From Talinum fruticosum (lineage: Eukaryota > Streptophyta > Magnoliopsida > Caryophyllales > Talinaceae): a stretch of DNA of 64,000 nt. The number at the start of each line of letters is the position of its first letter. Positions within the stretch are counted from its first letter, which is position 1. The notes below the pieces were generated by a model. That model searched no databases. It was not told the origin of the DNA and saw only the letters and a program-made list of their open reading frames with translations. Below are positions 45,176 through 55,210 of the stretch, piece after piece. The stretch is taken from contig JAITYX010000007.1 in NCBI GenBank assembly GCA_021018815.1, positions 2,481,001 through 2,545,000 on the forward strand, written 5' to 3'. A program made the position numbers and the translations under genes.

Positions 45176-46937
45176 TTGTGGTTCTTTTCGAGGAAGAAGA
45201 CTCTTGGGAACCTAGATTTGTATGACTTTGGGTTTGGTCCGATTCTGAGTCTTCCTTTTAAAAAGCTGAGTCTGTGTCTCTTTCTTTTGAAAATCTTTTC
45301 TTTTATAAACAGTAGAGAATGTTTTCTCATGTAAACCGATCCGGGCTCAGTCCTCCTTTCATTTTATGAATAGGACCATGCTCAGCCTTCTTGAATTTCA
45401 CGGTTACGGAATCCTTTTTGAAAAGATTTGAGTAGGAATTAGATTCCTCCTGTTCATTAAAACCAAGTCCTTCTTTTCTCGAAGGAGACACATTGAGAAC
45501 CTAAAAGCATGTCAAGGTTTTTCTAACCTTGAGTAAATTTCAAAGCAAGCTCTTGAGACTCATTGAGCTTTCATTTTAGATGCTCATTTTCTCTTCCGAG
45601 TGACTCAGTCTCATTAGCTTGAGTACTAGTCTTGAGTTCTCTTATAGTAAGTCTCAGCTTTTCCAATTCATTTTTCAAACCATTGCTCTCGGATGTAAGA
45701 GACTCAAGTTGTTCTTTGAACCGAGAAGAATCGAATTAGATTTTTCTTCCAAAGTATAAATATATTTGGCTAAATCAACTTTGGAAAACTTGAGAAAGTA
45801 TTAAATTACCTCCCGAGGACTCGTCTCCTCGGTGTTTGAGTTGTCAAAATTTGACTCAAATTTAGCTTCGAGTCTCGTTAGTGCCATCGGACACTTTGAG
45901 TCATCATAATCTTCATCTTCTTCGGATAAGTCTTTATCACTCCATGTGGCCATCATAGCCTTCTTCTTCTTTCGGTCCCTCTTTCTCCTTGGACAGGTCT
46001 TTGACTATATGATCTTTGCTGCCACATTCGAAACAAGCAGGAGTTCATAGTTAAAGATAACTTTGAAGGGGACGAGTGTTTACCTTTTCTGTCCTTCTTA
46101 TCTTTCGTGTAGAACTCTTCCTTTGGCCTGTTCTCCCATTTCTTATGCTTCATCATTCTTTTGACGCCTCGGGCAATGAGCGCCATAAGGTCTTCTTCCG
46201 AGTCCGAGGAACTCGGACTTTCCCCTATGCTTTCTTAGGCTTTTAGCGTAATGTTCTTTTTGGTGCTGGCCTCGGCATCCTCTTCTTCAAGGTGAATTTC
46301 ATGGGTAAGCAGCTTCCCAATCGGTTTGTATGACTTTAGTTGAGAGAGGTTCCGAGCTTCCTCGATGGCTGTCACCTTGGGACCCGATCTTCTCTTTGGT
46401 AGACTTCTTAGAATTTTTTACACATTTCTTCATGAGAAATCTTTCTACCCAGAGATTTGAGATTGTTTGTAATCGTAGTAAAGCGTATAAACATCTCGGT
46501 GATGTTTTCTTCTGGCTCCATCTTGAACAACTCATATTTATGAAGATATTGACTTATCTTTGCCCGTTTTACTTGGCTTGTTCCTTCGTATGTGTTGACA
46601 AGAGTGTCCCACACATCTTTAGCCGTGTCACGGCCGACACTCGTTGTACTCTTCCGAGCCGATAGCACACATCGGAATATTCATCGCTTTGAAATTCTTT
46701 CCTAACTTTTCGACTCCTCATTGATGTACACGAACTTTTCCTTAGGCACAGATCTTATAGCTTCTATCGTCATTGTAATGTAATTTCCTTCTTCGATGAT
46801 TTTCCAAACATCTTCATTGTTGTTTAGTAGAAAGCATTCCATTAGCTTCTTCCAATGTAAAAAATGTTTGATCCTTTAAACTTGGGTGGTTTGGTGGAAT
46901 ATCTTCCTTCATCGAACTCTCCGATGTTCTAAGCCAT
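45176..46937 (-). pseudogene. B3 gag
   Basis: Start at 46937. The copia gag domain (V-W-D-T-L-V-N-T-Y-E-G-T-S, S-Q-Y-L-H-K-Y-E-L-F-K-M-E-P) is recognisable near 46490-46620. The zinc-knuckle region near 46020 is frameshifted: the site reads GGACAGGTC here, GGACAGTC in B1 and B2 and GGACGAGTC in A (plus strand). Coiled coil 45600-45760. Broken by at least four frame changes. Confidence 0.85.
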
Positions 46938-46982
46938 ATGATCTTTAGACCTTTTGACTGTTAGATCCTTTTTGAAAGGCTA

Positions 46983-46994
46983 GGCTCGATACCA
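46983..46994 (-). other. B3 primer-binding site
   Basis: TGGTATCGAGCC on the minus strand, one base short of the tRNA-iMet complement. Confidence 0.8.
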
Positions 46995-46996
46995 AT

Positions 46997-48479
46997 TGAA
47001 GGTTTGCTCTTGGAGAGTCTTAGTCACCGTAGAGCGGGGTTCAATAGAGTGATGAGGAAATTTTAACAAACTTAAAAACTTTAAGCTTGAAAAGAATGAA
47101 CAAGATAGTCTAAGTCTAGATGGGACTCGGAAAAGTGTAAACTCGAATTATGTGGAAATCCTCCCAGGGCGGACAACCACGGCCAATGCTAATCCAAGCA
47201 TCAAGTCAAATACACTATTTTGAATCCATAAAATACAGTAGATTGACTAAACAAGAATTGCTCCCTTAAACAATTCCTAACAAAGTTTTCCTAAACTCGA
47301 AGTTCCCTTATTTGATCTAGTACTTCCTAACCGAGGTAACCTTTATAGCTAGAGACAACCGAGCTGAGTTAACCCTTACAGCTTAGTCAAGGGACCTTAC
47401 TCGGAAAGTAAGAAGAGTATGGGACTGATTACGGGACTTTACAACTCGAAAGTATGAATTACAAGTTGTAAGTTGTGAGTTTTAAGTACAAGATTGGATA
47501 TAAAAACAATGACTTTTGCTAAAGTAATGTGTTTTAACAATAGTTCCTGCAATCTTCTAGTCTTGTGAAGTGGCTTCTATTTATAGATGACCAAGCGGAT
47601 TAGCCGTTATAATCGAATTCCGAACGAAATCCTTCTTGACCGTTGTAACAGCTCTTCTAAGTCACTCAAAAAGATCCGTTGAGATGTGCACGTTATACAA
47701 TGGCTCTTGGCTCCTAAAGGTGTTCTAGTTAGCTGGTGATGTCTCGAAAAGTAAGGTGGAAACCACCGTTGAGCTTAGCGTTGAAGTTTTTCAGTTTTGG
47801 AAACAGACAACCCCGACACAGACATTTGAGCCTTGTTTAGAAGTAGAAAAGCCTTGTCTGCTAGTGATTGACAGCTTGTAGCCAGTTACTTTTGTAATTC
47901 AAACAATGAGATAACCTCGTTTGGATAACCGACAAAAGTAAATCATTTTGGTTCTCAAAGTATAAAATATTTTGGTCAAAGATTAGGCATAGATAATAAT
48001 TTAATTACGACAATTAAGTGCATAATTATCTTAAGCCTAGAAGAGTGGAATTTTCTGAGTCTAATATTCATTATACTCATATTCCATCAAAGTTAGTCCT
48101 AAGAAAGATCAAGTTAAAAGAGAGAAAACATCGGAGTATAAGGACTTGATTTGGACAAACAATTCTCATACAAACTAGTTTGTGAATTAACACCGTAATT
48201 CACTTTGCCTTGACATATGCATTCGTAACTCAAATAAGAAGTGTTAGAGAGATTATTTGAACATGCAATAAATCTGAGTGATGTATAAGTGACTCGAAAC
48301 CTCAATGTGAGAAGATAAACAAAAATGTGTTTTTGAGTCGATCAGAAATGAATGAAAACTTTTACATGAGTTTCTATAACACTTAGAATAACTTGTAATC
48401 AAAACTTAGGAGGGATGAGGTTTGTACTTGAGCCTTTATGTAGTACTCGAATGATCTAGGTTCGGATTCCGAGTCTTTA
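46997..48479 (-). repeat. Array LTR3
   Basis: 1,483 bp; left end TG on the plus strand, right end TA instead of CA. TATA box near 47577-47586 (minus). Adjoins a polypurine tract on the right and a primer site on the left. Confidence 0.9.
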
Positions 48480-48881
48480 ATCTCCCCTTTTTGATGAAAG
48501 GCATTCCATACTCGAGATAGAAACTTTGTTAGTGACAAACATGAGTTTTCATTCTTACTCAGTATAACGAGATATATCGGAGCAAAAATTAGATAACGAG
48601 AGCACATATATCGGAGCATAAATAAAGAATAAGAAATTCAAACTCGGAAAGAATGAACTCCGAAATACTTCGCTAAAAAAACTTCATTCATATATTCCCA
48701 ACATAGTAGAAAAGAAAAATACAAGGAAAGAGGGTGAGAAAACTCCCCTAAACAAGACAACAAAAATTTTTCTATAGTTCTCCCCCTTGCCTTTCGGAAA
48801 AAAAATACCAAAACAGGGAAGAACGTATCAAGCTGATATAGTTGATGTCCGGACTAAAAAAACGAAACAAAAGAAAAGAAA
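48480..48881 (-). other. B4 polypurine tract and 3' untranslated region
   Basis: CATCAAAAAGGGGAGATT (minus strand) next to LTR3, then non-coding DNA similar to 30456-30923. Confidence 0.8.
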
Positions 48882-50435
48882 TTAAGATGGTGGAGCTGGG
48901 GCGGTTTGTGTTGACGCAGTGAGCGGGCAGTGTAATCGGTGCTGGTAAGCCTCGGGAGGACGTGGAAGACCGGGGCAACGACAACGACTGGGATTTCTTG
49001 TAGTGGCTCATCTCCGAGTAGCCGACCCAAAACTAAGTCGTCCAGGGCCTCATCCTCTTGGAAAGTTACAGAGGGGGTGCTTCTTCGGCTTCACCGCTGT
49101 GGACCGACCTACGTCCACGGGGTCTTCTCACCCACTCGGATTGCTCGTCTAAGCCGATCGGTTCAGGTTGAGGAACCGCAACAAGTCGTCCCTCGGCTTC
49201 TTCCTTCTTCCTCCTTCTCCTCTTCCTTCTCTTCCTCCTTGTCTTCCTCTTTCTCCTCAAAAGGGCTGCTTCAGCGAAGCATCTGCCTTTTCTTCTTCTC
49301 GCTGCGTCTCTGGAGAGAGACTTAGCAGGGCTCGAGGATCTTTAGAGGTATCCGAGCTCTCCGGGTCCCGAGCCGCCTTGGTGCGCCTTTCTCGGAGGAG
49401 TTTGAGTTGCTCTTGTTGCTCCTTGACTAGGCTCTTCATTTCGAGGAGCACATCCTATTGGTCTTGAATCCGAGATTGGATCGTCTTCCGGTTGATGGTC
49501 ATGGTCCGAAGGACGGTTTGAAGGAGCAGAGGGTGTCCCAAAATTCGTTGGACACAGAGGTGAACTTGTCTAGCAGGGCTGAAGACAAGGCTGCAGAGGC
49601 TCGGGGAGGAGGACCTAAGGTTGCCTCGGTTCGACCGTGGACCCGGACACTAGGCTTGGTTTCCCGGTGTCCGTATCTAAGAAGCTCCTTCCCGCCAACA
49701 ACGATGGCAGCCTCGGATATTGCAATTGAGTCGCGGGGAGGGGAACCTTAAATTGTTTGAAAATTAAGGTTAGAAGGGCTGTGAAGGGAAGAGGGGTGGA
49801 TTTCTTTGATTAAGCCGGCACAGATGGCCATATGCTCGAGGTTAGTTGGGCGGAGGTCTATGTCGTAGCCCTTAAGGATATCGAAAAGAGCTTTGAGAAT
49901 CTTAGAGTTAGGATTATCTTTGCTCGAATGATGAGAGAAGAAAGTTCTCATCGAAGGAAGCATAGAAGTCCGGCCTTAGTCTTCATCCGAGTCGAGAGAA
50001 ATTCTTGCATGACTCGAGAACTTCCTGGCGCATTTTTCAAAGAACTATCCACAATCTCATTAAAGGGGATGGGATTGCAGTTGAGGAAGATAGAGGAAAC
50101 TTTGAAAAGATGATGGAGGGGGAAACATTTATGCGCACAACCGTGTCGCGAACTCTTGAGGTGATGACTCTCTCGGAGCTGGATAGATTGGAGTAGAACT
50201 CAGCAACGAGTTTTGGTTAAATAAACTTACTAAAGCAAAGGATGTTGTAGACTCCAGTGGTTTTGATATGCTTTAACCACGAAAAGGATGTGGTTGGAAA
50301 GAACTTGTCATCCAATGTGAGGTGTTGGGTGACAAAGATTTTAGAGGGATTAGAAGGACCCTCTTGGGTTTGCTTGGTTTTAGGTTTCTTGGTTGCAGAG
50401 CCTAGAAAGTCTTGGGGTGAACCTCTTTTAGGCAT
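48882..50435 (-). pseudogene. B4 third ORF (function unknown)
   Basis: ATG at 50435 (M-P-K-R-G-S-P), stop at 48882. The first 72 codons are open and contain L-T-L-D-D-K-F-F-P-T-T-S-F-S-W-L-K-H-I. Later blocks include R-T-F-F-S-H-H (near 49945), N-P-N-S-K-I-L-K-A-L-F-D-I-L-K-G-Y-D-I-D, and a coiled coil M-K-S-L-V-K-E-Q-Q-E-Q-L-K-L-L-R-E-R-R (near 49440) followed by Lys/Glu runs. Less of the Ser-rich linker is present than in B2. Confidence 0.82.
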
Positions 50436-51000
50436 GGCTGAATTGTTTTGAGGTGAAAGAAAGTGAACTCGACAAAAAGAGAGAGAGAGAGAGAGAGTAA
50501 AAGAGTGCTGAGAACTTTAAGTACGAGAGTGAGTGAGCGAGAAATTAGGTTAGCAGAGAGTAAAGTGGCAAAATGAAGGAAAAGGGGTTGCTATTTATAG
50601 TGAAAGGAATGTTCTTCGATATTTGTTCTAACCTAAACTTCCAACGATCACCTCGGACAGGAGACGTTTTTGTCTCCAACGGTTAGAATTCCAGTGTCTT
50701 TCTCCCAACGGCTAGTTCACTGATCGATGCGCGCGATAGAGAGAGAGAAAAAAGAAATTTTAAAAGAAATTTCTGAAATTCTTCGATAATCTACGAGATG
50801 ATTTCAAAAGTTTGAAGTCTATTTTTCTCAAAAACTAAGTCCGACACAAGTATAATTTCTAAGTGACTCGTAAAGCGCAAACAAATAATAACTCCTAGCT
50901 CAGTCTCATTGGGTCAATCGAACCAATTGTTAATAAGACAAAGAAGGAAAACATGTAACACATAATTATGGAAGATAATTTCTCTTAGAAAAACACATAA
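50436..51000 (-). promoter_or_regulatory. Putative internal promoter of the third ORF (B4)
   Basis: CTATAAATAG on the minus strand (50591-50600), about 160 nt before the ATG, then a C/T-rich leader with a (CT)n tract. Two perfect MSA-type sites on the plus strand: TCCAACGGTTA (50675-50685) and CCCAACGGCTA (50704-50714). The clearest copy of this region. Confidence 0.6.
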
Positions 51001-51350
51001 TCATGCATTTATCATGCCAAGCTCATTCTTAATAAAACAAAACTAAGCCTCACCAAGTGGCTTAGTGAAAATATCAACTAACTGAAATTTTGTAGGAATG
51101 AATTCAAGTTCAATATCACCTTTCTCAGAATGGTCTCTCGGAAAATGATACCCGACCTCAATATGCTTCGTCTTTGAGTGTTGAACTGGATTCTTAGTGA
51201 TGCTGATTGCACTCTAATTATCAAACTTGATTGGAATTGATTTGAATGATAGTCTAAGATCTTTCAAGTGTTGCTTGATCCATAAAATCTGAGCACGGTA
51301 TGCTCCAGCTACAATGTACTCAGCTTCGGTAGTTGATAGAGCTACTGAGT
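51001..51350 (-). pseudogene. B4 RNase H fragment, cut at a strand switch
   Basis: Stop at 51001. Minus-strand RNase H C-terminal sequence runs up to S-T-T-E-A-E-Y-I (near 51335) and stops at about 51350, where plus-strand RT sequence begins. Upstream pol is absent. Confidence 0.85.
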
Positions 51351-51474
51351 CATTTTTAGAGCTATAAATGAAATTTTATGTCAAGAATTTTCTGACCTTA
51401 CGAGACAGGAGTTTCAAATGAGTATAATGGGTGAACTCAATTTCGTTCTTGGACTGCAAGTCAAGCATCAAAAG
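51351..51474 (+). pseudogene. Copia copy D, RT fragment left of element C
   Basis: Plus strand gives C-Q-E-F-S-D-L, R-Q-E-F-Q-M-S-I-M-G-E-L-N-F and L-G-L-Q-V-K, the RT stretch just downstream of the catalytic YVDD. It ends exactly where the element C LTR starts, so C inserted into it. The continuation is at 62226. Confidence 0.85.
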
Positions 51475-52909
51475 TGAAAACTCAGGTATAACTCTCTATC
51501 TTTCTTAGGTTTTGATTCTAAGTCATTCCGAGCGTTATAGAAACTTATATCTAAGTTTTTCATTCTGTTCGACCCACTCGAAATCACGTTCTTGCATATC
51601 ATTCTTAACAGGTCTTGACCCACTCGGACATCACTCAAAATTATCGCATGAACTAATAATCTGTCATACGTACTTATTCCGAGCACCGACTTTGTATTCC
51701 AAGTTAAAATGAATTACACCTTTAATTCTTTGTTTTTAAGTCAGTTTATTTATGGAGAGTTATTTGTTAGATCAAGTTCATGTATTATGTTGTGTTATTC
51801 TTTTTAACTTCGTCATTTAAGGTTTGACTCAAGATGGAATCCGAACCTAATGGATATTAGACTCGGAAAATTCAACTCTTTTAGGCCAAAGATTAATAAG
51901 TACTTAATAACTCGATTTAATTATTATCTCGTGCCTAATCTTGGACCAAAGTACTTTTATACTTTGAATACCAATGTGATTTTGATTTGTAAGTTACTCA
52001 AACAAGCCTAATCAACTTCGAAATACAAGAGCAACCGGTTTCTAGCCGTTAAACACCAGCGAGATAGAGATTAACCATTTCGGACATGGCTTAGACACCG
52101 TGTCGGGGTTGTTTGTTTCCAAAATTGGAAAACTACAACTTTGAGTCAAACGGTTGTTTCCACCTCGGTTTCGATCACCACCAGATGATTGGACCATCTC
52201 TTGGAGCCAAGAGCTATTATACAACGTTTACATCCCAATGGATCTCTTCTAAGAGATGCGGACTAGCTGTTACAATGGCTACCGAAGTTCATCAGTCCAA
52301 AATAAGACTCAACGGTCATTCCGCCTAGGTGTTTATACAAAGAAACCACTTTGCAAGACTTGAAGATTTGCTTGTTGATTATATTCCAACACTTAGTGCA
52401 TTCTTATTCAATCTTCATCTTATAACTCCTAATATGTAATTTCTTACTTGAGTTTTAAAGAAAATCTTGTAATCACTTACATTCTTTTCTTACATTCTTT
52501 TCTTACATTCTTTGTAAGTCCCTTGATTGGGCCGTAAGGGCTAACTCAGCTTAGTTGTTCCCGATTATAAGGGCTAACTTAGTCGGGATGTACTAGATTA
52601 GATAAGAGAATTTCGAGTATAGGAAAAACTTATAAAGGAATTGTCTAAGGGAACAATTCAGGTTAGACTCATCCTCTCGTAATCGAGGATTCAATTAGTG
52701 GATTTGACTTGGTGCTTGGATTAGCACTGTCCGTGGTTTTCTACCCTATGAGGGTTTCCACGTATTTCTATTTATCTATCTTTTGAGTCCTACCTAGACT
52801 CGGAATATGTTTCTGCTCTGTGCAAAAAGAGTTTGATTTTATTTGAATCCTCCACCCTATTCACCCCTCCCCTCTAGGGTGACTTAGTCTCTTCAAGAGC
52901 AAACCTTCA
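51475..52909 (+). repeat. Element C 5' LTR
   Basis: 1,435 bp, TG...CA (TGAAAACTC to AAACCTTCA). The TATA position near 52330 is decayed (TTTATACAAAG). Confidence 0.9.
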
Positions 52910-52911
52910 AT

Positions 52912-52924
52912 TAGTATAAGAGCC
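52912..52924 (+). other. Element C primer-binding site
   Basis: TAGTATAAGAGCC, 13 nt like the tRNA-iMet complement TGGTATCAGAGCC with two substitutions. It keeps the A-G-A-G spacing that A, B1 and B3 lack. Confidence 0.75.
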
Positions 52925-52968
52925 TAGCCTTTTAAGAGGATCTCACAATCCAAAGGTCTAAAGATCGA

Positions 52969-55147
52969 ATGGCTCATAACAATAGAGAGTTTGATGAAGG
53001 AAGATCATCTACTAGACAACCCAAGTTCAAGGGGTCAAACTTTGCACATTGGAAGAAGATGATGAAATGCTTCCCGATGGATAACGATGAAGATGTTTAG
53101 AACATCATCCAAGAAGGCAATTACATCCCAATGAAGATAGAATGTATAAGATCTATGCTTAAAGAGAAGTTCGGGTACACCAATGAAGAGTCGAAAAGTT
53201 CGGAAAGAACTTCAAAGTGATAAACATTCCGATGTGTGCTATTAGCTCGGAAGAGTACAACAGAGTGTCGCCTGTAACACAGCCTAAAGATGTGTGGGAC
53301 ACTCTTGTCAACACCTATGAAGGAACAAGTCAAGTGAAGCAGGTGAAGATAAGTCAATATCTTCACAAGTATGAGTTGTTCAAGATGGAGCCGAAGAGAT
53401 CATCTCTCATATGTATGCTCGATTCACAGAGATTACTAATAATCTAAAATCTCCGGGTAGAAAGATCTCACACGAGGAAATGGTCGGAAAATATCCGAGA
53501 AGCCTACCAAAGAAAAGATGGGGTCCCAAGGTGACAGCCATTGAAGAGGCTCAAAATCATTCTCAAATAAAGCTAGACGAGCTCATTGGGAAGCTGCTTA
53601 CATATGAGATTCATCTCGGAAGAAGAAGATGTCGAGGTCGGCACCAAAAGAACATTGCACTCGAAGGCCCCGAAATCGGATGTCAAAGTCCAAGCTCCTT
53701 AGAATCGAAGAGGATCCCATGGCACTCATTGCCCGAGGCTTCAAAAAGATGATAAAGTACAAGAAGTTGCAAAAGAGGCCAAAGGAAGAGTTCTACAAGA
53801 AAGATAAGAAGGACAGGAAAGGTAAATACTAATCCCCTTCAAAGTTATCTTTAACGAAGAACTCTAGTTGCTTTGAATGTGGCAGCAAGGAGCACATAGT
53901 CAAGGACTGTCCAAAAAGAAAGAAGGATAGAAAGAAGAAAAAGGCTATGATGGCTACCTGGAGTGATGATGACTCATCCGAAGAAGATGATTCGATGACT
54001 CGAAGTGTCTTATAACACCGACAGCACTCGGAAGTCGAATCCGAGTCAAACAATGACAACTCGGACATTGAGGAGACAAGTCCTCGGGAGGTAATTGAAT
54101 ACTTCCTTAAGTTCTCCAAACTTGATTTAGCCAGATATATTTTTACTTTGGAAGAAAAGTCCAATTCAAACTCTTCAAATTTCAAAGAACAACTTAGGTC
54201 TCTTACTGCTAAGAGTAATGTTTTGAAAAATGATTAGAAAACTTAAGACAATATCCGAAAGTGCTCAAGACCAGTGCTTAAGATAATGAGACCGAGTCCG
54301 AGTCTCTCGCAACGGAGAATGAGCAACCGAAAGGAAAGCTCATGGAGTCTCAAGAGCTGGTTTTAAAACTCACTCAAGGTTAGAAAAACCTTGATCTTTT
54401 ACTCGGTTCTCGGTGTGTCTCGTTCAAGAAAGAAGGACTTGGTTACAATCAAGGTTGTTAGAATCGAAATTGTATAATCGGATCGAGGATCGTAAAATTC
54501 TAATATTAGTTTGTAGTAGTGAAACTTTTTTATAAGAATAAAAATCTTAGAAAATATTTATAAATATTTATAAAAATCCAATTCAATAATACTTTATCAA
54601 AGATTTTGTTTCAAAAGCATACTATTGTGGTAAATTCTCGAATAAAATTATGTCCCAATAATTTATGAAATTTATTTAGAATTGTGGATCGGATCGTAAG
54701 ATCATAGAATCGTATTACGATCCTACCATAAATTTTTAAAACTAAATTAGAATCGTAAGATTCTACTACATTTGAGATTATAATGGGAGTTGGATCCAGT
54801 TTTTATATTGTAGAATTATAGAATTGTAAGATCCAAATCGGGAGTTTAATAACCATGGTTACAATGTTGAAGAGGAATCAAATTCCTATTCTAGTCTTTT
54901 CAAAACCGATTCCGGAGTTGTAAAGTTCAGGAAGGTTGAGCATGGTTCCATTCATACAAATGAAAAGAGGACTGAGCTCGGACCAGTTTACACGTAAAAG
55001 CCTTCTCCACCTGTTTACAAAAGAAAGGATTTTCAAAGAAAAGAGACACAGACTTTGTTTCATAGAAAGAAGACTCAAAATCAGACCATATCCAAAATCA
55101 TTCAAATCCGGGTTCCCAAAAGGGCTCTTCCTCATAAAAGAACCACA
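52969..55147 (+). pseudogene. Element C gag, with a MITE insertion
   Basis: ATG at 52969 (M-A-H-N-N-R-E-F-D-E). The copia gag domain shows W-D-T-L-V-N-T-Y-E-G-T-S (near 53295) and K-I-S-H-E-E-M. The zinc knuckle C-x2-C-x4-H-x4-C is complete (near 53872-53912: C-F-E-C, H-I-V-K-D-C). An acidic Ser/Asp cluster and coiled coil follow. A 407-bp MITE splits G-Y-N from V-E-E-E at 54450. The tail ends I-I-Q-I-R-V-P-K at about 55110, just before the intron-like segment. Frameshifts near 53150 and 54230. Confidence 0.9.
54450..54856. mobile_element. MITE (407 bp, 9-bp target duplication)
   Basis: Flanked by a perfect GGTTACAAT duplication (54441-54449 and 54857-54865) and absent from the same gag site in B1. 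The ends are short imperfect inverted repeats (CAAGGTTGTTAGAA and, reversed, CATGGTTATTAAAC). The interior is AT-rich with repeated GGATCG, ATCGTAAGAT and AGAATCGT words in both orientations. The 9-bp duplication suggests a Mutator-like origin. Confidence 0.85.
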
Positions 55148-55210
55148 GTAAAGGGAGTTACTTAGTTTGTAAGAGGAAGTGAGAAGGGTTAGTTTGTATT
55201 TGTCTTACAG
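55148..55210 (+). other. Intron-like segment at the gag-pol junction (C)
   Basis: 63 nt from ACCACA|GTAAAG to TTGTCTTACAG|GTGACTC, with two stops in one frame. Gag frame before it (K-R-T-T) would join V-T-R of pol. Homologous to 16733-16796. Confidence 0.55.

Larger units (their letters stand above)
26361..51350 (-). mobile_element. Tandem copia array: three LTRs, four internal regions
   Basis: Same family and same (minus) orientation throughout: internal B1 (26361-28842), LTR1 (28843-30438), internal B2 (30439-38705), LTR2 (38706-40186), internal B3 (40187-46996), LTR3 (46997-48479), internal B4 (48480-51350). Each LTR has a primer site on its left and 3' element sequence (polypurine tract and/or third ORF) on its right, so it is shared by two units rather than belonging to separate insertions. 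Both ends are cut in mid-gene (integrase at 26361, RNase H at 51350). Such arrays form by unequal recombination or by multimeric insertion. Confidence 0.85.
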
